DNA of 64,000 nt from Sulfurivermis sp040755915 (lineage in GTDB: Bacteria; Pseudomonadota; Gammaproteobacteria; Thiohalomonadales; Thiohalomonadaceae): positions 4,680-68,679 of the forward strand of contig JBFLWM010000021.1 in the NCBI GenBank assembly GCA_040755915.1, in the 5' to 3' direction. Position 1 is the stretch's first letter. The number at the start of each line of letters is the position of its first letter. The position numbers and the translations under genes were made by a program. Positions 7,286 to 16,748 of the stretch are shown piece after piece. The notes below the pieces were generated by a model that saw only the letters and a list, made by a program, of their open reading frames with translations, made no database searches and had not been told where the DNA came from.

Positions 7286-9187
7286 CTAAGAATTTACATC
7301 AGCGGCGGGGGGGATGGCAAGCGTTCCCGACAGGCGCGTCTGAATGGCCCGCAGTATACCATCGGCATCCAGCCCGCAGTCCGCCAGCAGTTCCTCACGG
7401 CTGGCCTGTTCCAGGAAGCGATCGGGCAGGCCCAGATTCATCACTTCCACCTGGATGCCGTGCGCGGTCAGGCACTCGTTCACCGCACTGCCGGCGCCGC
7501 CCAGCACGGCATTGTCCTCCACCGTGACCAGCAGCCTGTGCCGCCCGGCCAGCTCGATTACCAGTTCGGCGTCCAGCGGCCTGATGAAACGCATGTTGGC
7601 CACGGTGGCGTCCAGTTGCTCGGCGGCGGCCAGGGCCGCCCCCAGCGGGGCGCCGAAGGCGAGGATTGCGACCTCCCGGCCCTGGCGGCGCAGCTCGCCC
7701 TTGCCGATGGGCAGGGTGGGCAGCGCCGGGTCGATGGCCAGGCCGAGACCGCCGCCGCGCGGGTAGCGCACGGCCGCCGGGCCGTTGTGGCGGAAGCCGG
7801 TGCTGAGCATCTGGCGACATTCATTTTCGTCGCCCGGCGCCATCACGACCATGTTGGGGATGCAGCGCAGGAAGCTGAGATCGAAGCTTCCGGCATGGGT
7901 GGCGCCGTCGGGACCGACCAGGCCGCCGCGGTCGATGGCGAACAGCACCGGCAGGTTCTGCAGGGCGACGTCGTGGATGAGCTGGTCGTAGGCGCGCTGC
8001 AGAAAGGTGGAGTAAATGGCTACTACCGGCTTGAGGCCTTCGCAGGCGAGGCCGGCGGCCAGGGTGACGGCGTGCTGCTCGGCGATGCCGACATCGAAGT
8101 AGCGGTCCGGGAACTGCTGCGAGAACTCCACCATGCCGGAGCCTTCGCGCATCGCCGGGGTGATGCCGATGAGGCGCTCGTCATGGCCGGCCATGTCGCA
8201 CAGCCACTGGCCGAACACCTCGGTATAGGTCGGGGTGGCGCGTTTGGCCGTGCGCATCGTGCCGGTGGCGGGGTCGAAGGCGGTGACGCCGTGGTAGGCG
8301 CAGGGGTTCTCTTCCGCCGGAGTGAAACCCTTCCCCTTGCGGGTGACGATGTGCAGGAACTGCGGGCCGGACAGGGCGCGCAGGTTCTTCAGGGCCTTGA
8401 TCAGCTGCTCGATGTCGTGGCCGTCGATGGGGCCGGCATAGTTGAAGCCCAGTTCCTCGAACAGGGTGCCGGGGACCACCATGCCCTTGGCGTGCTCCTC
8501 CATGCGCCGGGCCAGTTCCCACACCGGCGAGGGCATGGTCTTGAGCACCTTCTTGGAGCCCTCGCGCATGGTGGAGTAGAGCTTGCCGGAGAGGATGCGG
8601 CCGAGGTAGTTGGACAGCCCGCCGACATTGGGCGAGATGGACATGTCGTTGTCGTTGAGCACCACCAGCAGGTCGGCGTCCAGGTCGCCGGCATGGTTCA
8701 GCGCCTCGAAGGCCATGCCGGCGGTCATGGCGCCGTCACCGATGACGGCCACCACCTTGCGGTTGGCCGCCTCGCGCCGGGCGGCCAGGGCCATGCCGAG
8801 GGCGGCACTGATGGATGTGCTGGAATGGCCGACGCCGAAGGTGTCGTAGGGGCTCTCCTCACGGCGCGGGAAGCCGGACAGACCGTGCTTCTGGCGCAGG
8901 GTGTGGAAACGCTGGCGGCGGCCGGTGAGCAGCTTGTGCGGATAGCTCTGGTGGCCCACGTCCCATACCAGGCGGTCGTTGGGGGTGTCGTAGACGTAGT
9001 GCAGGGCGATGGTCAGCTCCACCGTGCCGAGTCCGGCGGACAGATGGCCGCCGGTGTGGCTGACCGAGCGGATCATGTAGTCACGCAACTCGTCCGCCAG
9101 CTGCTTCAGCTGGGGCACGTCGAGCTGGCGGAGTTGTTCCGGCGTGTCGACCTGTTCTAGCAGCGGGTAGGCGCGCGAGCTGGGCAT
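7286..9187 (-). CDS. dxs: 1-deoxy-D-xylulose-5-phosphate synthase
   Basis: Thiamine-diphosphate enzyme that condenses pyruvate with glyceraldehyde 3-phosphate, entry step of the MEP isoprenoid pathway. The 633-residue length is typical. The N-terminal ThDP/Mg site is visible (GHQSYPHKLLTGR, GHSSTSISAALGMA, VIGDGAMTAGMAFEALNHAG). The transketolase-type pyrimidine domain follows (DVGIAEQHAVTLAAGLA), and the C-terminal domain ends the chain. It follows ispA by 55 bases. Dxs product also feeds thiamine and pyridoxal synthesis. Confidence 0.97.
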   Translation of the reverse strand: MPSSRAYPLLEQVDTPEQLRQLDVPQLKQLADELRDYMIRSVSHTGGHLSAGLGTVELTIALHYVYDTPNDRLVWDVGHQSYPHKLLTGRRQRFHTLRQKHGLSGFPRREESPYDTFGVGHSSTSISAALGMALAARREAANRKVVAVIGDGAMTAGMAFEALNHAGDLDADLLVVLNDNDMSISPNVGGLSNYLGRILSGKLYSTMREGSKKVLKTMPSPVWELARRMEEHAKGMVVPGTLFEELGFNYAGPIDGHDIEQLIKALKNLRALSGPQFLHIVTRKGKGFTPAEENPCAYHGVTAFDPATGTMRTAKRATPTYTEVFGQWLCDMAGHDERLIGITPAMREGSGMVEFSQQFPDRYFDVGIAEQHAVTLAAGLACEGLKPVVAIYSTFLQRAYDQLIHDVALQNLPVLFAIDRGGLVGPDGATHAGSFDLSFLRCIPNMVVMAPGDENECRQMLSTGFRHNGPAAVRYPRGGGLGLAIDPALPTLPIGKGELRRQGREVAILAFGAPLGAALAAAEQLDATVANMRFIRPLDAELVIELAGRHRLLVTVEDNAVLGGAGSAVNECLTAHGIQVEVMNLGLPDRFLEQASREELLADCGLDADGILRAIQTRLSGTLAIPPAADVNS

Positions 9188-9242
9188 TACGATCCTGGGA
9201 CGGCGGGAAAGCCGCTAATGATGGAACGCCGGGCGCCGCGGG

Positions 9243-10133
9243 TCAACTGACACGTTCGACGATGAAGTCGGCGAGGGCCCCCAGCGGGGCGGCGGCCTCG
9301 CCCAGCGGGGTGAGGGCGGTGCGGGCGGCGGCGTGTACCTCACGCGCCTTGGCCTTGGCGCCGTCGAGGCCGAGCAGGGCGACGTAGGTGCTCTTGGCTA
9401 GGGCCTGATCGGCGCCCTGGCGCTTGCCGAGCTGTTCGGTACTGCTTTCCACGTCGAGGATGTCGTCGCGAATCTGGAAGGCGAGGCCGATGGCGGCGGC
9501 ATAGTCGTCGAGGGCCTGGAACAGCGCCGGGGCGAGGCCGGGCCGGCCCAGGGCGCCGAGGCGTACCGCGGCGCGGATCAGGGCGCCGGTCTTCAGGCTG
9601 TGCATCTGCTGCAGTTCGGGCAGCGACAGGCCCTTGCCGGTGGCGGCCATGTCGATGGCCTGGCCGCCGGCCATGCCCCGCGAGCCGGAGGCGACGGCCA
9701 GTTCGCGCACCATGGCGAGGCGCTGGGCGGGAGCGGCGGTCATGGCGGGGTCTTCCGCCAGTACCTGGAAGGCCAGGGTCTGCAGGGCGTCGCCGGCGAG
9801 GATGGCGCTGGCCTCGTCGAAGGCCTTGTGGCAGGTGGGCTTGCCGCGGCGCAGGTCGTCATCGTCCATGGCCGGCAGGTCGTCGTGCACCAGGGAATAG
9901 GCATGGATCAGCTCCACCGCACAGGCCGGGCCGTCCAGCTGCTCCAGCGGGACGCCGAGCACCTCGCCGGTGGTGTAGACCAGCACCGGGCGCACGCGCT
10001 TGCCGCCATCCAGCGCGGCATAGCGCATGGCGGCGTGCAGGCGGGCGGGGAGTTCGTCAGCGGGCGGCAGGCGCTGTTGCAGCGCGGCCTCGGCGCGGGC
10101 GGCGTGGGCCCGCAGCAATTGTTGCAGATCCAT
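9243..10133 (-). CDS. ispA: Farnesyl diphosphate synthase (short-chain prenyltransferase)
   Basis: Elongates isopentenyl and dimethylallyl diphosphate to farnesyl diphosphate. The 296-residue all-helical protein carries the first aspartate-rich motif in LVHDDLPAMDDDDLRRG and the second in FQIRDDILDVE, plus GGKRVRP and SLKTGALIRAAVRLGA. It lies between xseB (6 bases) and dxs, the classic order of this operon. Confidence 0.96.
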   Translation of the reverse strand: MDLQQLLRAHAARAEAALQQRLPPADELPARLHAAMRYAALDGGKRVRPVLVYTTGEVLGVPLEQLDGPACAVELIHAYSLVHDDLPAMDDDDLRRGKPTCHKAFDEASAILAGDALQTLAFQVLAEDPAMTAAPAQRLAMVRELAVASGSRGMAGGQAIDMAATGKGLSLPELQQMHSLKTGALIRAAVRLGALGRPGLAPALFQALDDYAAAIGLAFQIRDDILDVESSTEQLGKRQGADQALAKSTYVALLGLDGAKAKAREVHAAARTALTPLGEAAAPLGALADFIVERVS

Positions 10134-10139
10134 CGGGGC

Positions 10140-10388
10140 TTACTCGTCCCCCTCGAAGGGCTCCAGTTCCTCTTTGCCGCTCTGGCTGGTGAGGATCTGC
10201 ACCTTCTGCTCCGCTTCCTTCAGCGCGCCCTGGCAGGCGCGGGTGAGCGCGATGCCGCGCTCGAAGTCCTTGAGTGACTGTTCCAGGGATAGCTCGCCTT
10301 GTTCCATGCGCTCGACCAGCTGCTCCAGCTCGGCCAGCGCCTGTTCGAAATCAAAGGTGTCGTTGCTGGATGTGCTCTTCTTGGCCAC
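10140..10388 (-). CDS. xseB: Exodeoxyribonuclease VII small subunit
   Basis: Small helical partner of XseA in the nuclease that degrades single-stranded DNA in both directions. The 82 residues show the family core FDFEQALAELEQLVERMEQG and LEQSLKDFERGIAL. The start is GTG 10388 (product begins M-A-K-K-S-T-S), with a GGGG-type ribosome site upstream. First gene of xseB-ispA-dxs; 80 bases separate it from the preceding minus-strand gene. Confidence 0.93.
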   Translation of the reverse strand: MAKKSTSSNDTFDFEQALAELEQLVERMEQGELSLEQSLKDFERGIALTRACQGALKEAEQKVQILTSQSGKEELEPFEGDE

Positions 10389-10468
10389 GTGCGGTACCCC
10401 GTTAATGGGTGGCTACGTTAACCCAGGCAGGGAGAGGAAGCAAACCATCCGCCGACCGCACGGTGAAG

Positions 10469-11011
10469 TCACTGCAGCGTAGCGGCAACCTGCTGGGCAT
10501 CGGTTGCCAGCGGATGCTGTGGATAGTCGCGGGCAAAGGCCTCCATCAGTGCCTTGCCCTGCGGCTTGTTGCCGCCGGCGGCGACGGCCAGGGCCTGGCC
10601 GAAGCGCGCGTTGGGCAGGAGATCGCTGTCAGCATGGTTCTGCACGAAGGTGGCAAAGGCGGCCTCTGCTGCCTCCAGCTGGCCCTCTTCCAGCAGCCGC
10701 TGTGCGCTGGTGTAGTTCCGCATTTCACGTTGCCGGGCAAGGTCTTCCGCCATATCTTCGCCAAGACCGGGCTCGCTGGAGGGACTGCGTCGTTCGCGGA
10801 TCCCCAGGGCCATGAGCTGTGTCGGATCGCCGCTGCTGCGGTGCTGCTTCGGCAGCAGGGCGCTGAGATGGCGCAGGGCATCGAACAGCACGCCCTGGAA
10901 ACGGGGTCCCGCTGATTTGGATGGGCCGGCAACGGCGGGTTGCGGGGCTGTTTCAGCCAACACATCGCTGGCCAGCAGGGACAGCAGAACGATGACAGCC
11001 ATGCGTTTCAT
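10469..11011 (-). CDS. Exported TPR-like protein, paralogue of its upstream neighbour
   Basis: Not recognised as a named family. The 180-residue product has a signal peptide (MKRMAVIVLLSLLASDVLAE), a low-complexity linker, the block RFQGVLFDALRHLSALLPKQ, and a C-terminal pair of helical TPR-like hairpins ending PNARFGQALAVAAGG and YPQHPLATDAQQVAATL. The neighbouring 183-residue protein shares the same order of blocks over its full length, so the pair arose by tandem duplication. Likely periplasmic. Third gene of a minus-strand set headed by the 1670-residue propeller/TPR protein. Confidence 0.75.
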   Translation of the reverse strand: MKRMAVIVLLSLLASDVLAETAPQPAVAGPSKSAGPRFQGVLFDALRHLSALLPKQHRSSGDPTQLMALGIRERRSPSSEPGLGEDMAEDLARQREMRNYTSAQRLLEEGQLEAAEAAFATFVQNHADSDLLPNARFGQALAVAAGGNKPQGKALMEAFARDYPQHPLATDAQQVAATLQ

Positions 11012-11042
11012 GTGATGTCCGCCACCGATCGGCGCCGCATGA

Positions 11043-11594
11043 TCATTTCAGTTCGGCAGCCACCTTTTGTGCGTCGGCGGCGAGGGGATGCTGCGGGTAA
11101 TCCTTGAGGAAAGCCTCCATCGCCGCCTTGCCTTTCTTGCCGTCACCCAGTGCGGCGAGGGCCAGGGCCTGGCCGAAGCGGGCATTGGGCAGCAGGTCGC
11201 TGTTGCCATGCGCCTGGATGAAGCTGCCGAAGGCGGCCTCGGCCTCCTTCAGCTTGCCCTCTTCGAGCAGCTGCTGTGCCGCACCGTAGCTCTGCACCTC
11301 GGCCTGAAAGGCGGGGTCTTCGCTGCGATCGTCTTTCCAGTAGGGGGAGATCAGGGTGGTGGTGGTTTCGGCGCCGCGGATGCCCATGGTGGCGCTCTGG
11401 CGCGGGTCGGCGCTGCGGCCGTTCTGCTTCGGCAGCATGGCGCTGAGATTGCGCAGGGCGTCGAACACCGCTCCCTTGAAGCGGCTTTCCGGCTGGGTCT
11501 TGGTGTCATTGCTGGCGGCGGGCTTGGCCGCAGTCTCGGCGCCGGCGGCGGTGGTCAGTGCCGACAGCAGGATGATGGCGATGATCTTTTTCAT
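11043..11594 (-). CDS. Exported TPR-like protein, tandem paralogue
   Basis: A 183-residue protein of unknown function. Start ATG 11594 (MKKIIAIILLSALTTAAGAE, a clean signal peptide) is preferred over an in-frame codon ten residues earlier because GAGGACG lies at ribosome-site distance. Blocks shared with the downstream paralogue are RFKGAVFDALRNLSAMLPKQ, a helical LLEEGKLKEAEAAFGSFIQAH repeat with TPR-like spacing, and DYPQHPLAADAQKVAAELK. It begins 26 bases after the giant protein gene stops, so co-expression is likely, and it may be a periplasmic partner. Confidence 0.75.
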   Translation of the reverse strand: MKKIIAIILLSALTTAAGAETAAKPAASNDTKTQPESRFKGAVFDALRNLSAMLPKQNGRSADPRQSATMGIRGAETTTTLISPYWKDDRSEDPAFQAEVQSYGAAQQLLEEGKLKEAEAAFGSFIQAHGNSDLLPNARFGQALALAALGDGKKGKAAMEAFLKDYPQHPLAADAQKVAAELK

Positions 11595-11620
11595 GTCACG
11601 TCCTCGTCTGTACGTTGCTA

Positions 11621-14600
11621 TCAATTCGCCAGCAGGCGGCCGAAGTCGCCGTAGCGGCTTTTTATCTCGCCGTTCAGGGCCATTGCCTCGGCATATTTTT
11701 CCTTGGCCTGATCGAGGCGGCCCAGCTTGTAGTGGGTCATCGCCAGATTGATCTTGATACCGGCGTCGCTGCCGTCGATGAGTTCGGCCTGGCTGTAGCT
11801 TTGCAGAGCACGGTCGAATTCACCGCGGGCAAAGTAGATGTTGCCACGGTTGTTGTAGGCGGCGCTGCTGTCGGGATTTTTGCGCAGCAGTTCGTCGAAT
11901 GCCTGGAAGGCCTTGTCGTACAGGCCGTTGCGGGCATAGATGATGGCGATCTGCGTCAGGGACCTTTCGTTGCCGGTGCCGGCGGCGAGCATGGCGCGGT
12001 ACGGCCGCACCAGGCGGTCGAGGCTCTTTTCCAGCAGCAGATTGTATTCGCGCTGCACCAGCGGCTCGACGCGCTCCCTGGCCGGTGCCTCGATGCGGTG
12101 ATCGGCCTGCTTCAGGGTTACCGGCTGGTACTCCTCCCAGGCCTGATGCAGCGGGATCACCTTGAGGGACTTGGCGGCGAGATGCTGGTGGTACTTGCGC
12201 GCACCCTCTGTCCACGCCTCGGCGAAGGAGGTGGCGATCATGGTGGCCTCGACCGGAATCCACACGTTGCCGTCGCGGATGGCGAGCAGGTCGTCCTGCA
12301 GGCTGATGAGGCCGGCGTCGGCGGCGGGCAGGCCGGTGTTGAACATCAGCAGCAGGTGGCCGGGGACATCGAGGATGGCGGTTTCGATGCCGAGGTTTTC
12401 CAGCGCGGCTGCCAGCAGCACGGACAGATCGTCACAGTCGCCGCTCTTCAGCTTGAGGGTCTCGCGCGCAAACTGCACGTAGTCGACCTGGTCCGCCGCC
12501 AGCTTGGCGTAGGGGCTGTTGGGGTCGGTGACGTACTTGATGCCGTGGGCGGAGAGCACGTCGAACAGGGTCATCGCCGTGACCAGATGGGCATTCAGCG
12601 GCCCGGCCTCCGGACGGTTCTCGTTGATGGCCTGGCGCACGAAGTCGCGCAGGGTGTCGTCACGCGGGGTGACGAAGGCGCCGGCCATGTTGCTGCGCGC
12701 CCACAGGATGGCATTCTTGCCGTACAGGGTCATCGGCTGGGTCAGGGTGATGGCGTCGTCGCGGCCGTCGCGCACGAACTTGAGCGCCACCTCCACCTGC
12801 ACGCCGGTGTCTTCGTCGATCTCCAGCACCCGGTTGTTGAAGGAGGCGTGCAGCGGCACGTCGATGATGCTGTTGGCCTTCAGCTCCGGGATCTCCTTCG
12901 AGGTGGGGAAGTCCATGTAGCCCTTGATGTCGAAGGTGAGCTTGAGGTTGCCGTAGTCGATGCCGCTGGTGTTGTGCACGCGGATGGTGCCGATGGGGGC
13001 GTTGGCGTACTGCTTGTAGGCGGCGGTGAACACCGGCTGCAGCTGCAGGTCCTTGAGCACGATCTGCGGCGCGTTGGACTTGAACTCCAGCGCCTTGTTC
13101 TTCTCGGCGTAGGCGGTGTCGAGCAGCAGGCGGTTGTCGTCGGACGGATTGATGGTGACGGCCTTGTCCAGGGCCGCAATGGCCTCGTCGAACAGGCGCC
13201 GCTTCATGTACAGCTTGCCGAGCAGGACATGGGGATCGGCACGGGTGGCATCGACCAGGGCGGCCTTGTCCAGGGTAGTGCGCGCCTGATCGAACATGTT
13301 GTTGTCGACGTACAGGGCGCCGAGTTGCAGCAGCAGGCCAAGGTCGTTGGCCTGTTTGGCGAGGGCCTGCTTGAGATAGTTGATGGCGGCGCCGTTCTTG
13401 CCCTGGCGTGCCGACACGGCACCGAGCAGGGCCAGGGGTTCGACCCGGGCCGGCGCCAGCCGCGCCGCCTCGCTGGCATGCTGGAAGGCCTCCTTCAGCT
13501 CACCCTGGTGCAGCAGGGCATCGGCCAGCAGGTAGTTGGCATCGTAATTGTCGGGCTGCAGGGCCACGGCCCGCGCCAGCGGCGCGGCCGCCGCGGCATA
13601 CTGGCCATGCTGGTGCTGGTACTGGCCCAGGCGCCAGGCGGCATCGAAGGAATTGGCATCGGCCTGCATGGCCTTTTCCAGCGCCGCGGGGATCATCTGC
13701 TCCTGCTTCATCGGAACGTAGGCATCGGCCAGTGCCAGCCAGGCGGCGGCGTTGTGGGGGGCGGCGCGGGTGGCCTTGGTCAGGGCCAGCAGGGCCTCGC
13801 CGTATTTCTTTTCCTCCAGGGCGAGGGTGCCGAGCAGGTAGTGGCCGTCGCCCTCGGTTTCGGCATGGCCGGTGAGGGCGAGGGCGATGTTGCGCACCTT
13901 GTCGTGCTGGCCGAGGGCATGGTGGCTGCGCGCCAGGGCGAGGCGGCTGTCCAGGTCGTCCGGCGCCAGTTCCAGGGTCTTGGCATAGAACTCGATGGCT
14001 GCGGCGTGGGCGCCGAGGCGTTGCTGGATCTGCGCGCTACGGCGCCAGACCTGCGGATCTTCCGCGGCCAGTTCCCGCGCCAGGGCCAGTTCGGCCTGCC
14101 CCTGTTCGGTGATGCCGAGGCGGATGTAGGCATCGGCCATCAACAGGTGGGCCTGGACGTTGTTGCCGTCCTGCTTGAGCGCCTCTTCCAGACACTGCAC
14201 CGCGCCGATGGCGTCGTTGAGGACAAGGCTCAGCTCGCCGCACAGCAGGCGCAGTTCCGGGGTGGCAGTACCGCGGGCCAGCACGCGGTCCACCACCCCC
14301 TTGGCGGCCACATCGTCGCCGGCGGCGCGCCAGGCGCCGACCAGCAGACGGGCACCCTCGGCCTCATGGCCGGGTTGCCCGGCGAGGGTTTCGAAGTACG
14401 GCCGTGCGGCGGTGTACTGCTGCTGTTCCATCAGGGTCAGGCCGAGGTACTTGTTGGTCTCGGCATGGCTGGCGTATTCCTCGTGCTGGCGCCGGAAGGC
14501 CGCCTCGGCCTCGGCCCAGGCCTTGGCCTGATAGTGGCCGTAGCCGGCCTGGAACAGGTCCAGCACCGGCTCGGAGGCGGGGCCTTCCACGCCGAAGCCG

Positions 14601-16633
14601 CTGACGGCCGCAATGCGGTAGTACAGGCTGTGGGGGTGGCCGTTGTGTTCCAGCTGGGCTCGCGGTTCCTGCACCTCGGTGATCAGGCGATAGGGACCTT
14701 CCTGGACGGCGGCGCCGTAGACGCGGTAGGCGGTGATGTAGCTGCTGCGCAGGGCGCCCCAGCGCAGTTCGCTGTGTTGGGTGCCGCCGCTGACGGCGAT
14801 GTCGGCCACCGCCGGCGGTACCTGTTGGTAGTTGAAGTCGATGAGTTGCTTGCGTTCGCGGTCATAGAGGGAGACGACACGCTGCGCACTGGGCGGCAGG
14901 GTCAGGTTGACCGGGGCGGCGAAGCCGCTGGCATCGGCGGAGCGGGCGCCGAAGGTGAAGGCCAGCTGGCGGTTGCGGTAGACCTGGACGGTTGATTCGT
15001 TGTTGGGGGTGGCGCACAGGACATACAGGTTGTCGTCGGCGTCGACCTCCAGGTCGAATATCTCGCTGAACTTCTCGCCCGGCAGTTCACCGCCGTCGAT
15101 CTGGCCGATGAGCTGCTTGTTGCGGCCGAAGATCAGCACCTGCTTGAGCTCCTGATCGCCGACATAGAGGGTGCCGCGGGAGTCCACCGCCACCGTCACC
15201 GGCTCCTCGAACAGCCAGGGACGCGACTTGGGGTTGGCGATCTTGTCCAGGTACAGGCCGTCGTGGGAGAAGATTTGCAGGCGGCGGTTGGAACTGTCGA
15301 TGACGTAGATGCGGTCGCCGCGCAGGTAGACGTCGGCGGGACGGTCGAATTTGCCGTCGGTGGAGGCGTCGAACTGGCTGCCGCCGGCGCCGAAGGGGTC
15401 GCTGGCCGGGGCGCGGTTGTCGCCGGAGGTGAACAGCAGGCTGCCGTCCGGGGCGAAGATCTTCAGTTTGGTGTCGTCGATGAGGGCGATGCGGTCGCTG
15501 CCGAAGCTGGCGGCCAGGGGCTTGTCCAGGGTGTCCTGCAGGGTGAGCAGGGTGTTGCCGCCGCCATCGCGCAGGGCACCGCCGGTACGGCGGCTCAGGC
15601 ACCAGTGTTTGCCGTCTGCGGCGTGGTGGGCGAGGTCGCATTCCAGGGTGAGGTTGCCGGCCTGGGTGATGGTGGGCAGGTGCAGCCGCGGCAGTGGCGT
15701 GCGGTCGCTGGGCGGCAGGCGGTAGATCTCTATCTTCTTGTTTTCATTGTCGGCCACTGCCAGACGGCCGTCGGCCAGCAGTTCCAGGGCGGAAATTTCG
15801 GCGAACTGGCCACGCTGGCGGCCCCTGGTGCCGAAACCGGACTGCAGGGCGCCGCTCTCCCAGTCGTACATGTAGATGCGGCCGTTCTCGCTGTCGCCCA
15901 GGTAGACATAGCCGGTGGCCGGGTCCACCGCCAGGGTGGTCAGACGCAGGGAGGTCTTGGCCTCCTTGCCGAGGGTGCCGGCATCGGTGCGGTGCAGCAG
16001 GGCGCCGTCGTGGGCGAACACGCTCAGGGTGCCGCGGTTGCGCCGCTCGAAGACATAGACCCGCTCGCGGTGATCGACGTAGACCTGTTCCGGAGTGTCC
16101 AGCCGGGCCCCCTCCTGGCCGCCGAGGGTGCGGATGTAGACGCCGTCGGGGCCGAACACGCTGATGCGGTTGGCCCCCTTGTCCGCCACGTAGAGGCGGC
16201 GGTTCTGCGACCAGGCCAGGCCCGCCGGGGCGCTGAGGCGGCCCTCGGCATTGCCGCTGTCGCCGAATTTCAGGATTACCGCGCCCTTGCCGTCGATGAT
16301 GGCCACCTTGCCGTCCCCCTCGTTGGCCACGGCGAAACGGTCGCTGCCGAGGCGCACCAGGCCGCGCACCCGGCTGGAGGAGAAGGCCTGTTCCTTGCCG
16401 GCGAGGGCCACCGCGCTGCGCCCATCCGCGGCGAAGTGCACCAGCAGACCGTCACGGCTGTCGGCGGTATAAAGCCCGCCGTTGTCGCCGGCGGCGATGG
16501 CCGTGACATAGCCGATGAGACGTTCCTTTTCGTCGGAGACGATCTGGGCGTCAAGGGTGATGTCGGCGTGGGCGGTGCCGAAGGCGAGCAGGGCGCCGAA
16601 CAGGAAATGGCGCAGGCGGGGGGCGTTGTGCAT
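11621..16633 (-). CDS. Very large exported NHL-propeller / FN3 / TPR / transglutaminase-like protein
   Basis: A 1670-residue protein with signal peptide (MHNAPRLRHFLFGALLAFGTAHA). In order I see: NHL-type six-bladed propeller repeats (about 25-590; recurrent L-Y-V-A-D-x-G-A-N-R-I-S-V-F type strands); a fibronectin-III-like domain (about 600-690); a long TPR array (about 695-1170); a beta domain (about 1195-1290); a transglutaminase-like domain (about 1300-1470); and a second TPR block (about 1545-1660). In the transglutaminase-like domain Cys 1400 sits in KSGDCDDLS and His 1426 in VPGHLLLMF, but the third position is Glu 1462 in WIPVEAT. The mix suggests a periplasmic or surface scaffold with possible peptidase or crosslinking activity. 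I know no described system with this architecture. Co-directional with the two TPR-like paralogues. Confidence 0.85.
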   Translation of the reverse strand: MHNAPRLRHFLFGALLAFGTAHADITLDAQIVSDEKERLIGYVTAIAAGDNGGLYTADSRDGLLVHFAADGRSAVALAGKEQAFSSSRVRGLVRLGSDRFAVANEGDGKVAIIDGKGAVILKFGDSGNAEGRLSAPAGLAWSQNRRLYVADKGANRISVFGPDGVYIRTLGGQEGARLDTPEQVYVDHRERVYVFERRNRGTLSVFAHDGALLHRTDAGTLGKEAKTSLRLTTLAVDPATGYVYLGDSENGRIYMYDWESGALQSGFGTRGRQRGQFAEISALELLADGRLAVADNENKKIEIYRLPPSDRTPLPRLHLPTITQAGNLTLECDLAHHAADGKHWCLSRRTGGALRDGGGNTLLTLQDTLDKPLAASFGSDRIALIDDTKLKIFAPDGSLLFTSGDNRAPASDPFGAGGSQFDASTDGKFDRPADVYLRGDRIYVIDSSNRRLQIFSHDGLYLDKIANPKSRPWLFEEPVTVAVDSRGTLYVGDQELKQVLIFGRNKQLIGQIDGGELPGEKFSEIFDLEVDADDNLYVLCATPNNESTVQVYRNRQLAFTFGARSADASGFAAPVNLTLPPSAQRVVSLYDRERKQLIDFNYQQVPPAVADIAVSGGTQHSELRWGALRSSYITAYRVYGAAVQEGPYRLITEVQEPRAQLEHNGHPHSLYYRIAAVSGFGVEGPASEPVLDLFQAGYGHYQAKAWAEAEAAFRRQHEEYASHAETNKYLGLTLMEQQQYTAARPYFETLAGQPGHEAEGARLLVGAWRAAGDDVAAKGVVDRVLARGTATPELRLLCGELSLVLNDAIGAVQCLEEALKQDGNNVQAHLLMADAYIRLGITEQGQAELALARELAAEDPQVWRRSAQIQQRLGAHAAAIEFYAKTLELAPDDLDSRLALARSHHALGQHDKVRNIALALTGHAETEGDGHYLLGTLALEEKKYGEALLALTKATRAAPHNAAAWLALADAYVPMKQEQMIPAALEKAMQADANSFDAAWRLGQYQHQHGQYAAAAAPLARAVALQPDNYDANYLLADALLHQGELKEAFQHASEAARLAPARVEPLALLGAVSARQGKNGAAINYLKQALAKQANDLGLLLQLGALYVDNNMFDQARTTLDKAALVDATRADPHVLLGKLYMKRRLFDEAIAALDKAVTINPSDDNRLLLDTAYAEKNKALEFKSNAPQIVLKDLQLQPVFTAAYKQYANAPIGTIRVHNTSGIDYGNLKLTFDIKGYMDFPTSKEIPELKANSIIDVPLHASFNNRVLEIDEDTGVQVEVALKFVRDGRDDAITLTQPMTLYGKNAILWARSNMAGAFVTPRDDTLRDFVRQAINENRPEAGPLNAHLVTAMTLFDVLSAHGIKYVTDPNSPYAKLAADQVDYVQFARETLKLKSGDCDDLSVLLAAALENLGIETAILDVPGHLLLMFNTGLPAADAGLISLQDDLLAIRDGNVWIPVEATMIATSFAEAWTEGARKYHQHLAAKSLKVIPLHQAWEEYQPVTLKQADHRIEAPARERVEPLVQREYNLLLEKSLDRLVRPYRAMLAAGTGNERSLTQIAIIYARNGLYDKAFQAFDELLRKNPDSSAAYNNRGNIYFARGEFDRALQSYSQAELIDGSDAGIKINLAMTHYKLGRLDQAKEKYAEAMALNGEIKSRYGDFGRLLAN

Positions 16634-16748
16634 GGCGATGGTCCGGTAGCTGCCGGCTCCCGCTCGGCACGGGAACCCTGTATCTCGTTATGGTGCTTCC
16701 CTGCGGCATCCGCCCGTGGGGCGGCGGGGCCGTAATGGCCGGTAAAAC

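Noticed and set aside
7274..9160. Long plus-strand frame opposite dxs
   Set aside because: Shadow of the dxs coding strand; no domain, no ribosome site, and the product is dominated by G, V, Q and H.
11615..14995. Very long open frame on the plus strand opposite the 1670-residue protein
   Set aside because: It is the mirror of GC-rich codon usage in the real gene; the product is G/V/Q/L-biased, lacks domains, and the minus strand shows clear NHL, TPR and transglutaminase motifs.
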